From the NCBI GenBank assembly GCA_022072085.1, contig JAJVII010000006.1:62001-126000 (forward strand): 64,000 bases of DNA. Direction: 5' to 3'. A model generated the notes under the pieces. It ran no database searches. It was not told where the DNA came from and was given only the letters and a program-made list of their open reading frames with translations. A program made the position numbers and the translations under genes. Position 1 is the first letter of the stretch; the number at the start of each line of letters is the position of its first letter. Of the stretch, positions 48,082 to 56,400 are shown one piece after another. The DNA is from Phycisphaerae bacterium. Lineage in GTDB: Bacteria > Planctomycetota > Phycisphaerae > JAJVII01.

Positions 48082-49371
48082 TCAGGACTCCATCAGTCGG
48101 CGGATCACGGCGACGGTGCGGTCGGTCGCTCCCTTGGCCTGCACGACGGCTTCGCGGGCGGCGGTGGCCATCCGTTTGCGGCGAGGTTCGTCGGCCAGAA
48201 GTTCGGCGACGGCCTGGCCCAGCGCGTCGCCGTCGGGCACGACGATCAGGCCGCCGCCCGACGACAGCCGCCGGACCGGCTCGACGAAGTTGTCGGCGTG
48301 CGGGCCGGTCAGCACGGGCAGGCCCAGGGCCGCGGCCTCCATCACGTCGCTGCCGCCCATCGGCACGAGCGATCGGCCGACGAACGCGATCGCCGAGAGG
48401 GCGTAGAACTTTCGCAGTTCCCCCATCGTGTCGCCCAGCACGACGGTGTCGCCGGCGAGCGGGCTTGGGCCCGGCGAGCCGTCGGCGTGTTCGCTCCGCC
48501 GCAGGCAGCCGAAGCCGGCCTTGGCGATCAGGGCGGCCACCTCGTCGAACCGCTCGGGCTTGCGCGGGATGATGGCCAGGCGGAGATTCCCGTGGCTCCC
48601 GCCCAGGCGGCGGTAAACGTCCAGCAGGATCGTCTCCTCGCCCGGGCCGGTCGAGCCGGCGACCAGCAGGCGGTGCGACGCGTCCAGGCCCAGCACGCCC
48701 GACAGCGCGTCGGCGCCGGCGACGCGGTCGGCCACCTCGGCCGTGTCATACTTCACGCTGGCGGTGACGGTGACGCGGTCAGTGGGCGTGCCCATCGCGA
48801 CAAAGCGGTCTGCGTAGGCCTGATCCTGCACGCAGGCGGCCGACAGGCGGCGGAACATCGGACGCAGGACCGGGCGGAAGCGACGATACCAGCGAAAGCT
48901 GTGGTCGCTCAGCCGACCGTTGGCGACGACGACGGGGATGCCGGCCCGCCGGGCCAGTCCGAGCAGGTTCGGCCAGACCTCGAGTTCCATCAGCACGATC
49001 ATGGCTGGTCGAATGCGGCGGAACGCCCGGCTGACAGCCAGCGAAAAGTCGAGCGGGTAGTGGAACCGCAGATCGTCGGGATAGAGCTTGGCCAGCCGGG
49101 CGAAGCCGGTGTCGGTGGTGGCCGAGAACGCGAGTGTGCAGCCGGGCAAGGCCTCGCGCAGCCGGGCGGCCAGCGTGACGGTGGCGTTGGCTTCGCCAAC
49201 GCTGACGGCGTGAATCCAGATGCAGGGCCCGGCGCCCTGGCGGCGCGGCACTGCACCGAAGCGGTGTGCCCAGCCGCCGCGCCACTTGCCCTGCACGGCC
49301 ATCCGCCAAAGCAGCATGGGCGTGTAGAGGAGCATGAAGATCAGGTACAGGAAGTCGACGACGTATCGCAT
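48082..49371 (-). CDS. waaA: 3-deoxy-D-manno-octulosonic acid (Kdo) transferase
   Basis: The enzyme adds Kdo to the lipid A precursor at the inner membrane. The 429-residue protein has an N-terminal membrane anchor (FLYLIFMLLYTPMLLW), the GT30 motif IWIHAVSVGEANAT, MELEVWPNLL, AGSTGPGEE, and the C-terminal FVGRSLVPMGGSDVMEAAALGLPVLTGPH. Its presence indicates a Kdo-containing lipopolysaccharide or relic of one. The ATG at 49371 is preferred to the longer frame. Confidence 0.92.
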   Translation of the reverse strand: MRYVVDFLYLIFMLLYTPMLLWRMAVQGKWRGGWAHRFGAVPRRQGAGPCIWIHAVSVGEANATVTLAARLREALPGCTLAFSATTDTGFARLAKLYPDDLRFHYPLDFSLAVSRAFRRIRPAMIVLMELEVWPNLLGLARRAGIPVVVANGRLSDHSFRWYRRFRPVLRPMFRRLSAACVQDQAYADRFVAMGTPTDRVTVTASVKYDTAEVADRVAGADALSGVLGLDASHRLLVAGSTGPGEETILLDVYRRLGGSHGNLRLAIIPRKPERFDEVAALIAKAGFGCLRRSEHADGSPGPSPLAGDTVVLGDTMGELRKFYALSAIAFVGRSLVPMGGSDVMEAAALGLPVLTGPHADNFVEPVRRLSSGGGLIVVPDGDALGQAVAELLADEPRRKRMATAAREAVVQAKGATDRTVAVIRRLMES

Positions 49372-49444
49372 CGGGTTTCGTCCACCAAAGTGGGAGATGA
49401 TACCGCATCGCGTGGGCAGGTGGAAGGGCGCCGCGGAGGAGCCG

Positions 49445-49590
49445 AGGAACACGGATTAAACCGGAAGGCACGGATTGCACGGAGGGGGAAGATGTGGAAG
49501 AGAAGCGGATCGGTTGCCCTCCCTCTTCTCAAGAACTCCAACGCCTTCGGTGGAATCCGTGTTCTTTCCGTGAAATCCGTGTTCCTCTTC
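49445..49590. repeat. Intergenic inverted repeat (module CACGGATT)
   Basis: The left arm from 49445 contains AGGAACACGGATTAAACC and CACGGATTGCACGG. The right arm 49552-49590 contains GGAATCCGTGTTC and GAAATCCGTGTTCCTC, their inverted copies. It separates divergent transcription ends around waaA and the RNase HI gene. Confidence 0.75.
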
Positions 49591-49604
49591 GGGACGGCGG
49601 TCGG

Positions 49605-50384
49605 TCAGTCGGCCGGCAGGAGGGCGACCTCGAAGCGGGCGCCGCAGCCGGGGCGCTGGCAGGTGACGACCAGCGGCTTGTCAGCCGGGCGGTCCATCAC
49701 GTCGGCTTCGTTGAACAGTCCGACCGCGGCGTTCAGCACGCCCTGAGCGGCGTAGACGCAGAGGCCGCCGGGGGTGGTCTGGCCGAACTCGAAGGTCTCA
49801 CCCGGCATCATCGTCGCGTCGCAGACCCGCGGGTCGCAGCCGAGGGTGACGCGGACCAGGACGCGGGGGGACGAGGGAGAGGTGGAGGAACCGCGATCTT
49901 CCGCTTGCGGCTCGCAAGACGAAGAGGAGTCGGCGTCGACGACGTCGGCCTTGGCGTTCATCGCGAGGTTGGCCATCTTGTCGGCGCGGGCGTTGCGTTC
50001 GCGGCGGACGTGTGTGATCTGCCAACTGTCGAACCGCAGCAGGGCCAACTGGGCCTGCTCGTGCAGGGGGATCAGGTCCTCGCTCTTGACGCGGTATTCG
50101 CCGGTGATCTGGCGGACCATGAGCTGGCTGTCGGCGAAGATCTCCAGCCGCTGCGGCGCGAACTGGGTCGCCAGTTCCAGACCGCCCAGCAGGGCGCGGT
50201 ACTCGGCGACGTTGTTGGTGGCGTGTCCGAAGAACAGGCCTCGCTCGATGAGGGGTGCGTCGCGCTCGTCGGCCAGCACGACGCCGCCGCCGGCGGGTCC
50301 GGGATTGCCGCGACTGCCGCCGTCGACGTAGAGCCGAAGCAGCGGGGCCGGCGTCCTGGACTTGAACTTGGCGGGGGCGCTCAC
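49605..50384 (-). CDS. RNase HI-domain protein with extra C-terminal domain
   Basis: Residues of about 15-140 are a complete RNase HI domain: YVDGGSRGNPGPAG, NVAEYRALLGGLELA (Glu), FADSQLMVRQITGEY (Asp) and RNARADKMANLA (last Asp). It would cleave RNA in RNA-DNA hybrids. After an Asp/Ser-rich linker a C-terminal domain of about 95 residues ends CQRPGCGARFEVALL and has no family I recognise. The start is taken as GTG 50384, because the longer frame overlaps the next gene region. It is 20 bp after a zinc-ribbon coiled-coil gene, a pairing common in several phyla. Confidence 0.82.
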   Translation of the reverse strand: MSAPAKFKSRTPAPLLRLYVDGGSRGNPGPAGGGVVLADERDAPLIERGLFFGHATNNVAEYRALLGGLELATQFAPQRLEIFADSQLMVRQITGEYRVKSEDLIPLHEQAQLALLRFDSWQITHVRRERNARADKMANLAMNAKADVVDADSSSSCEPQAEDRGSSTSPSSPRVLVRVTLGCDPRVCDATMMPGETFEFGQTTPGGLCVYAAQGVLNAAVGLFNEADVMDRPADKPLVVTCQRPGCGARFEVALLPAD

Positions 50385-50404
50385 GCGTGGTCTTTCCGGA
50401 GAGG

Positions 50405-51142
50405 TCAGCGGGCCGAATCGCCCAGGTAGAGCAGGCGGCCGCACACGCCGCAGGTCTGGACGTCCTCGCGCCCGGATCGCAGGGCGTTGATAGTCTCAAG
50501 GGTCAGGCCCATGTTGCAGCCGGAGCAGATGTACTCGTCGCGCTTGGGATTGACCTTGGCGACCGAGGCGGTGGCGTCGCCGTCGTTGGCCTCGGCCAGC
50601 CGCTCGAACTGGGCGACGATGTCGCCGGGCAGACCCGCGGCCGCCTGACGGCGCTTCTCCTGGATCTGTGCGAGCTGGTTTTCCAGTTCGTGGGACTTGG
50701 CCTGGGCCTCGGACTGCACCTTGGCCAACTGGGTCTTCTCCTGCTCGCCGACTTTCTGGAGGTCCGCAAGCTGGCCCTTCAGTTCGTCGACCTCGGCCAT
50801 CTTGCGGAGGGCGGTCTCTTCGATGCCGCCGGAGTCGGCCTTAAAGGTGTTGATCTCGCGGAGCAGCGCGGAGTATTCCTTGTTGGTCTTGGTCGTGTTC
50901 AATTGGGCCCGCAGGCGCTGGATGCTTTCCTCGCGGCTCTTGAGTTCCAGTTCGGCGGCGCCGGCTTCGGACTGGGCCGCCTGGAGCTTCTGGCGGAGTT
51001 GGAGCAGGTCCTGGTCGTGCTCGGCGACCTTGCGTTCCTGGATCCTGGAACGCCGCTGCTGGGTTCTGATGCGGTCCCTGAGTTGATAGAGCTGGCGGGT
51101 GAGCTGGTCGTACTGTTGCAGGTTCTCGGTCAACGTTCCCAT
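50405..51142 (-). CDS. Coiled-coil zinc-ribbon protein (C4-type, CT398-like)
   Basis: The 245-residue protein is an antiparallel coiled coil over about 170 residues, followed by a four-cysteine ribbon (YICSGCNMGLTLE, then CGVCGRLLY). This layout matches the CT398/YbgI-neighbour family often called 'zinc ribbon domain protein' and linked to secretion or RNA/DNA transactions. It is directly upstream of the RNase HI gene, which supports a nucleic-acid role. ATG 51142 is chosen; the longer frame runs into a repeat. Confidence 0.8.
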   Translation of the reverse strand: MGTLTENLQQYDQLTRQLYQLRDRIRTQQRRSRIQERKVAEHDQDLLQLRQKLQAAQSEAGAAELELKSREESIQRLRAQLNTTKTNKEYSALLREINTFKADSGGIEETALRKMAEVDELKGQLADLQKVGEQEKTQLAKVQSEAQAKSHELENQLAQIQEKRRQAAAGLPGDIVAQFERLAEANDGDATASVAKVNPKRDEYICSGCNMGLTLETINALRSGREDVQTCGVCGRLLYLGDSAR

Positions 51143-51234
51143 CAAGGCGATTCCTCTTCGTGAATCAAGAGCAATCCCGGCATTATGGTGTTGCGGGTAT
51201 CGTTTGGCAACGGCAATTTTTTTCGGAGGCGTAA

Positions 51235-51388
51235 GAGGGACACGGATTACGCGGGAAGACACGGATCGCACGGAGGGGGGGAGGAGAGTGGATACAGGAG
51301 AGAGGTGTTGAGGCGTAGCCGGATTCTTCTTGCATCGCCGATCGATCCGCGTAATCCGTGTCTTCCCGTGTAATCCGTGTTCCTCCCC
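51235..51388. repeat. Intergenic inverted repeat (module CACGGATTAC)
   Basis: GGACACGGATTACGCGGG and AAGACACGGATCGCACGG on the left (51238 on) are matched by GATCCGCGTAATCCGTG and CCCGTGTAATCCGTGTTCC on the right (51345-51388). It has the same module as at 49445 and 57569. Confidence 0.78.
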
Positions 51389-51478
51389 TCCCCACGGCCG
51401 CCGCGGAAGCTTGACAGGGTCGCCGGCTGCGAATAGGGTGAAGAATCGGCTTCACAGCCCTGGAGAGCGATTGAACGA

Positions 51479-52300
51479 ATGAATCCGCGGGTCCTGACAA
51501 TGCGACTGCTGGGCGTGATCGCCCTGGCTGCGACGGCGGCGCTGGCCGGTTGCCAGGCCGTTGCGATGAGCACGCAGCCGATGTATTCGTCCGAGTCCAT
51601 CTACGCCGATCACGACCGCGACCCGGACCCGGCCATCTCGACGCCCTACCTCGAACCCGGCGCCCCCGGCGGCGAGGAGATGCCGGCAACCGCGGTCGGC
51701 GGGCCGGCGGCGACCTCCGGCAGCGAAATCAAGCCGCCGCCCGGGCCGGTCTACACGACGATGGACCCGGTGACCGACGCGCCAGGCTTCCGCGTCTGGA
51801 TCGACGGCAACGAGCCGGCCGTAACGCTGGGCTCGCGGTCGGGCCAGGTGGCGTGGGACATCTCGCCCGAGCCGTCGCTGAAGTTTGCGCTGCGGCCGCA
51901 GATGGGGACCTTCCGGGCGGCGACGATCCAGATTTACCGTATCGTGGGCGACCGCCTGGACGTGAGCAGCGGGGTGACGATCACCGAGCCGGGCGAACCG
52001 GCGGTGCTCACGCCGGAAAAGGAGATATTCCTGCCCCGGCCTGGCGGGCGGGTGGTCATCCGCCATGCCGCCAGCGGGCAGGTGCTGCCGTGGTATACGC
52101 TGGCCAACGACGCCCAGTATGAAATCCAGATCGTCATCGGGGGAACCAAGGAGCCCGACGCTTTGAGCGTGCGGGTCCACACCGTGCCCAAGGGCCGCAA
52201 ACCGGGCCCGCCGCCGACCACGCAACCGGAGGGCCCTTCGGGGGAGGAAACGCCCAGGCTTCCGCCGGGGGTTATCATTCCGGACCTGCCGAAGGACTGA
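51479..52300 (+). CDS. Lipoprotein of unknown function
   Basis: The 273-residue protein has the signal MRLLGVIALAATAALAGC with a good lipobox (ALAGC). The mature part has a Pro/Ala/Gly-rich region, then a beta domain (residues about 95-230, FRVWIDGNEPAVTLG and YTLANDAQYEIQIVIGG), and a Pro-rich tail (PPPTTQPEGP). This tail style recurs in several exported proteins here. Function is unknown. Confidence 0.7.
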   Translation: MNPRVLTMRLLGVIALAATAALAGCQAVAMSTQPMYSSESIYADHDRDPDPAISTPYLEPGAPGGEEMPATAVGGPAATSGSEIKPPPGPVYTTMDPVTDAPGFRVWIDGNEPAVTLGSRSGQVAWDISPEPSLKFALRPQMGTFRAATIQIYRIVGDRLDVSSGVTITEPGEPAVLTPEKEIFLPRPGGRVVIRHAASGQVLPWYTLANDAQYEIQIVIGGTKEPDALSVRVHTVPKGRKPGPPPTTQPEGPSGEETPRLPPGVIIPDLPKD

Positions 52301-52357
52301 TCTAACTCATTTCTATATAGATTCTTATGTGATCAAGCCCTGGCGTGGGCTATAGAT

Positions 52358-52386
52358 TTGCATTGTCCCGGCGATTGGTGTATTAT
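52358..52386 (+). promoter_or_regulatory. Sigma-70-type promoter
   Basis: TTGCAT (52358-52363) and TATTAT (52381-52386) are exactly 17 bp apart. A transcript would begin near 52393 and include the structured region before the zinc-ribbon gene. Confidence 0.6.
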
Positions 52387-52392
52387 GAGCCC

Positions 52393-52500
52393 TTCGTCGC
52401 GCTGGGTGAACATTCTGGTTCAGCTTCAGGCAGGGAGGAACGGCCTGCTCGGGTTGTTCCCCTGTCTGACTCCGCCTGAGGCCCCGGCAAGTTGGGGTCG
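52393..52500 (+). ncRNA. Structured leader or small RNA (unassigned)
   Basis: A strong hairpin is formed by TCAGGCAGGGAGGAAC (52426-52441) with GTTCCCCTGTCTGA (52456-52469). It has 14 pairs and a 2-base bulge, with a GC-rich apical loop. A smaller TGAAC/GTTCA hairpin precedes it and CCCC/GGGG follows at the 3' end. It resembles no class I can name; SRP RNA was considered and not supported. It may regulate the downstream small zinc-ribbon gene. Confidence 0.4.
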
Positions 52501-52515
52501 ATGGGAGAAATGACG

Positions 52516-52680
52516 ATGCGACGCTTCGAGGTACCCAGCAAGCCTGAGCGACCGGGAAGTTACCAGTGCCGCAGTTGCGGGCACATCCTGCAGGGCGTGA
52601 CGATGTCCACCCTGCCGCCCTGCCCGCTGTGCGGTGCGACGGACTTCACCAGGCTGCAGGAAACGCCTGCGAGCAAGTAG
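52516..52680 (+). CDS. Small zinc-ribbon protein (54 aa)
   Basis: The 54-residue protein carries CRSCGH and CPLCG, two CxxC knuckles 17 residues apart, so it should bind one zinc. The start ATG at 52516 lies eight bases from GGGAGA; earlier in-frame ATGs (52501, 52510) are possible. It follows the structured leader and precedes rimO by about 200 bp. The role is unknown. Confidence 0.7.
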   Translation: MRRFEVPSKPERPGSYQCRSCGHILQGVTMSTLPPCPLCGATDFTRLQETPASK

Positions 52681-52877
52681 TTAGTGACGCAGCTACGGCG
52701 CCCACCGACGACGGCCATCGTCCGGCGACGGCGCATTTGCACCCGGCTTGACCCGCACGTCCGACGCGCCGCCGCGTTGGCACTCCCCTGCCGCAGTTGC
52801 TCCGGGCCGATTCCCTCGATGACGGCTATACTCTTGATTGGGCTCTGACCCGGGCCGCCGACGTTACGGAGCGGTAA

Positions 52878-54362
52878 ATGGCCTCGAAATCCCACAGTCG
52901 CAGCAAGCCCCTGGCCGACCAGCCGATGACCGTCTCGTTCGTCTCGCTTGGCTGCCCCAAGAACCTCGTGGATAGCGAGAAGATGCTCGGCCAACTAGCC
53001 GAGCACGGCGCCATCCCCACCGCCGACGAGGACGACGCCGACGTGATCGTCATCAACACCTGCGGCTTCCTCGAAGCCAGCAAGCAGGAGTCGCTGGAGC
53101 ATATCCGCCAGGCCGTCGCCCGCAAGGAAGCGGGCCTCGCCCGCCGGGTCGTGGTCGCCGGCTGCCTCGCCACGCGGATGGGCCGCGAACTGCTTGACGC
53201 CGTCCCCGGCATCGACGCGATCGTGGGCGTCAACCAGCGCGACGAAATCCTCCAGGCCGTCGGCGTCGGCCCGCAGCGCCCCGCCGCCGCGGACGTCCAG
53301 GTCCACCTCGGCAAGTATCACCCCTTCGTGCAGATCGACACCGGGCGGCTGCGGCTGACCCCGCGGCACTACGCCTACCTGCGGGTCAGCGAGGGGTGCT
53401 CGCAGGGCTGCTCGTTCTGCACGATCCCCTCGATCCGCGGGCCGCTGCGCTCCAAGCCGGTCGAGGCTATCGAGGCCGAGGCTCGCGAGCTGATCGCCGA
53501 CGGGGCTCTGGAACTCAACCTCATCGGCCAGGACACGACGAGTTACGGCGCGGACATCGGCTTTGCCGGCGGGCTGGCCGAGTTGGTCCGCCGCCTCGAC
53601 CGCCTCGACGGGGCCTGCTGGATTCGCCTGCTCTACGCCTACCCCTCCTGCTTCACCGACGAGATGATCGACGCCCTGGCGGCGGCGGAGCATTTCGTGC
53701 CCTACGTGGACATGCCGCTCCAGCACATCAACGACCGGCTGCTCAAGCGGATGAAACGCAAGGTGACGCGGGCCCAGACCGAGCAGCTGCTCGGTCGGCT
53801 GCGCGAGCGGATCCCCGGCCTGTCGCTGCGCACGACGTTCATCACCGGCTTTCCCGGCGAAACCGAAGCCGAGCACCGCGAACTGCTGGAGTTCGTGCGC
53901 GACTTCGCCTTTGACATGCTGGGCGTCTTCTGTTACTCGCAGGAGAAGTCGACACCGGCCGGCCGCATGGCCGACCAGGTCGCCGCCGACGTCAAGCAGC
54001 GACGGCAAGCCGAGTTGATGGCCGCCCAGCAGGAAGTCGTCCTGCGGCGGAACCGCTCGCTGGTCGGAACCGAGACGCAGGTGCTCGTGGACCGCATTGC
54101 CGGTCCGGACCTGCTGGTCGGCCGAACGCCGGGCCAGGCGCCGGAGGTGGACTCGCTGACCTGGCTGGCCAAGGCCCGCGGGTTGAAGCCCGGCCAGTTG
54201 AGGCCGGCCCGCATCGTCGGCTTCGAGGACTACGACCTGATCGCCGCCCCGGCCGGGCGACCGCTGGCCGAAACGACTGAATCGGCCGACCTGCTTCTGC
54301 CGATCTATCAGCCGATTGGCGTGGCGTCGGCCGCCGGCCCGGACCCGGACGATCAGACCTGA
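52878..54362 (+). CDS. rimO: Ribosomal protein S12 methylthiotransferase
   Basis: This radical-SAM enzyme adds a methylthio group to Asp of ribosomal protein S12. The 494-residue protein has the N-terminal UPF0004 domain (SLGCPKNLVDSEKMLGQLAEHG, INTCGFLEASKQES, AGCLATRMG) with three cluster cysteines. It has the radical motif SEGCSQGCSFCTIPSIRGPLRS, and the TRAM domain at the C-terminus. The NTCGFLE and RGPLRSK segments favour RimO over MiaB. The next gene, pgsA, follows by 12 bp. Confidence 0.93.
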   Translation: MASKSHSRSKPLADQPMTVSFVSLGCPKNLVDSEKMLGQLAEHGAIPTADEDDADVIVINTCGFLEASKQESLEHIRQAVARKEAGLARRVVVAGCLATRMGRELLDAVPGIDAIVGVNQRDEILQAVGVGPQRPAAADVQVHLGKYHPFVQIDTGRLRLTPRHYAYLRVSEGCSQGCSFCTIPSIRGPLRSKPVEAIEAEARELIADGALELNLIGQDTTSYGADIGFAGGLAELVRRLDRLDGACWIRLLYAYPSCFTDEMIDALAAAEHFVPYVDMPLQHINDRLLKRMKRKVTRAQTEQLLGRLRERIPGLSLRTTFITGFPGETEAEHRELLEFVRDFAFDMLGVFCYSQEKSTPAGRMADQVAADVKQRRQAELMAAQQEVVLRRNRSLVGTETQVLVDRIAGPDLLVGRTPGQAPEVDSLTWLAKARGLKPGQLRPARIVGFEDYDLIAAPAGRPLAETTESADLLLPIYQPIGVASAAGPDPDDQT

Positions 54363-54374
54363 GGACATGCAATC

Positions 54375-55016
54375 ATGAAGGCGCGTCTTCCGAACCTGAT
54401 CACGTCGGTGCGATTCGTGCTGGCCCTCTTCTTTTTCGGATTCATGGAGGCCTACCACCACGGCGACAGCGGCTCGGCCCGGATTCTGGACATCGCATTC
54501 GCGCTGTTCTTCATCACCGCCGTCACCGACGTGCTGGACGGCTACCTCGCCCGCAAGTGGAACCAGGAGTCCACGTTCGGCCGCATCGTTGATCCGCTGG
54601 TCGACAAGGTGCTGGTGATCGGGGCGTTCATTTACCTGGCCAGCTCGCACTTCGCGGTTGTGTCGGCCGACGGGCTGCGCAACGCCTCGGGCGTCGCGGT
54701 CTGGATGGTCGCCCTGGTGCTGGTGCGCGAGCTGGTGGTGACCGGCCTGCGCGGGTTCAGCGAGTCGCAGGGCCTGGACTTCAAGGCCACCATCCCCGGC
54801 AAGCTCAAGATGTTCTTCCAGTGCATGGCCGCCGGGGCCGCGATGCTGGTCACCAACCACATGAGCGACATGACCTGGGCCCTGTGGCTGCGCAGCGGGC
54901 TGCTCTGGGCGATGGTCATCATCACCTTCTTCTCGATGCTGGTCTACCTGGAACGGGCCCGGACGCTGTTCACGATGGCCCTCAAAGGCAAGGCCGGCGA
55001 GAAGGGGAACCCATAA
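54375..55016 (+). CDS. pgsA: CDP-diacylglycerol-glycerol-3-phosphate 3-phosphatidyltransferase
   Basis: The membrane enzyme makes phosphatidylglycerol phosphate, the precursor of phosphatidylglycerol. The 213-residue protein has about five helices and the CDP-alcohol transferase motif DVLDGYLARKWNQESTFGRIVDPLVDK. In this, D..DG..AR........G...D...D is complete. It starts LPNLITSVRFVLAL as usual. It is cotranscribed with rimO by spacing. Confidence 0.9.
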   Translation: MKARLPNLITSVRFVLALFFFGFMEAYHHGDSGSARILDIAFALFFITAVTDVLDGYLARKWNQESTFGRIVDPLVDKVLVIGAFIYLASSHFAVVSADGLRNASGVAVWMVALVLVRELVVTGLRGFSESQGLDFKATIPGKLKMFFQCMAAGAAMLVTNHMSDMTWALWLRSGLLWAMVIITFFSMLVYLERARTLFTMALKGKAGEKGNP

Positions 55017-55265
55017 GTCCACCACAGAGGCACGGAGGCACAGAGAAAGAACTCATCCGCAGATTACGCCGATTACGCAGATTTGGCGGAAGAAGAGAAG
55101 GAGGAACCGCGAATTCACGCGAATGGACTCGAATGAAGAGAGCGAGGATTCAGATGTCCGATTCCTCGTTCGCGTCAATTCGCGTCCATTCGCGGTTCGT
55201 CTCCGTCCTGTTCTCCCGTCTTTCTGAATCTGCGCAATCGGCGTAATCTGCGGATGCCCTCTCTT
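55017..55265. repeat. Two nested intergenic inverted repeats
   Basis: The outer pair is CCGCAGATTACGCCGATTACG (from 55060) with GCGCAATCGGCGTAATCTGCGG (to 55253). The inner pair is GGAACCGCGAATTCACGCG and CGAATGGACTCGAAT with AATTCGCGTCCATTCGCGG. The left flank has GGCACGGAGGCACAGAG. No coding frame is supported across this 280-bp gap. Confidence 0.78.
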
Positions 55266-55300
55266 CTTGGTCCCTCCGTTGCGAGCGAGGATTCTTCCAC

Positions 55301-56251
55301 ATGCGAACCGCTGTCGTCCTGGTGCTCCTGCTGGTCCTGATCGCCGGGGCCGCGCCCGCGCCGACCTCCGCGCCGACGTCGCAACCGGACACCGCCGCCG
55401 CTCAGGTCCCTGCCCGCCCGATCACGCCGCTACAGGCCGTCGTGATGGGCATCGTCGAGGGCGTCACCGAGTATCTCCCGGTCAGTTCGACCGGCCACCT
55501 GATACTGGCCGGGCACTTCCTCGGCCTGCCGGACAGCGACGCGGTCAAGGCCTTCGAGATCGTCATCCAGGTTGGCGCGATCCTGGCAGTACTTGGGCTC
55601 TACCGTCGCCGGGTCGGCCAGATGCTGTGCGGCCTCGTCGGCCGCGACCGGGGGGGCCTGAAACTGTTCGTCAACTTGCTGATCGCCTTCCTGCCCGCGG
55701 CGGTCATCGGACTGGCGACGCACAATTGGATCAAGGCCCACCTCTTCGCCCCCTGGCCGGTGATCGCGGCGCTGGCTGCCGGCGGCGTGCTGATGATAGC
55801 CGTGGACCGCCTCCGCCGCTGGCCCGGCGTGCGGATGCGGGCGGTCACCGTGGACACCATGACCTGGCGGATCGCCCTGGTCGTCGGCCTGGCCCAGGTG
55901 CTGGCGATGTGGCCGGGCACGTCGCGGTCGATGATCACCATCGTCGCGGCTATCCTGGCTGGCATGGAGATCAAGTCGGCGGCCGAGTTCAGTTTCCTGC
56001 TCGGCCTGCCCACACTGGCTGGGGCGAGCCTGTTCGACTCCCTCAAGCACGGTGGCGAGATTGTGCATGCGGCGGGCCCGCTGGGCCTGCTGCTGGGGCT
56101 GGTCGTCTCGTGGGTCGTCGCGGTCATCGCGGTCAAGGCCTTCGTCGCGTGGCTTAACCGGCACGGCCTGTCGCCCTTCGGCTACTACCGCATTGCCCTT
56201 GCGGGGTTGTTCGTCGTGATGACGCTGCTGGTGGGGATCAAAGGGTTCTGA
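55301..56251 (+). CDS. uppP: Undecaprenyl-diphosphatase with exported N-terminal extension
   Basis: The enzyme recycles the lipid carrier for cell-wall and surface polymers. The 316-residue membrane protein has both BacA motifs, EGVTEYLPVSSTGHLIL and WPGTSRSMITI, and about eight helices. The first 43 residues are unusual: a signal-like helix (AVVLVLLLVLIAGAAPA) followed by a Pro/Thr/Ser/Gln-rich linker (TSAPTSQPDTAAAQ). This adds an extra span and may change topology. Bacitracin resistance is a known result of overexpression in this family. Confidence 0.9.
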   Translation: MRTAVVLVLLLVLIAGAAPAPTSAPTSQPDTAAAQVPARPITPLQAVVMGIVEGVTEYLPVSSTGHLILAGHFLGLPDSDAVKAFEIVIQVGAILAVLGLYRRRVGQMLCGLVGRDRGGLKLFVNLLIAFLPAAVIGLATHNWIKAHLFAPWPVIAALAAGGVLMIAVDRLRRWPGVRMRAVTVDTMTWRIALVVGLAQVLAMWPGTSRSMITIVAAILAGMEIKSAAEFSFLLGLPTLAGASLFDSLKHGGEIVHAAGPLGLLLGLVVSWVVAVIAVKAFVAWLNRHGLSPFGYYRIALAGLFVVMTLLVGIKGF

Positions 56252-56257
56252 GCGGCA

Positions 56258-56400
56258 ATGTCGAATGTCGAATTCCGAATGTCGAATAGACGACGAATCA
56301 CGAATGACCAGACAGATCGAAGGCGAGTCGCGGCCTCATTCGTCATTGGGCATCCGTCATTCTCTCGTCACTCGGACTTCGTGATTCGTCATTCCGCCGG
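56258..56400. repeat. Intergenic inverted repeat (modules CGAATGTCGAAT and GAATCACGAATG)
   Basis: The left arm repeats AATGTCGAAT three times then ACGAATCACGAATGAC. The right arm has CATTCGTCATTGGGCATCCG, then TTCGTGATTCGTCATTC. The repeat reaches the stop codon of the minus-strand glycosyltransferase. Confidence 0.72.

Noticed and set aside
52393-52500. SRP (4.5S) RNA
   Set aside because: GGGAGGAACGGCC loosely resembles the conserved GGAAGGAAGCAGCC, but the tetraloop and flanking UCAGG/AGCAG loop are absent and the fold differs.
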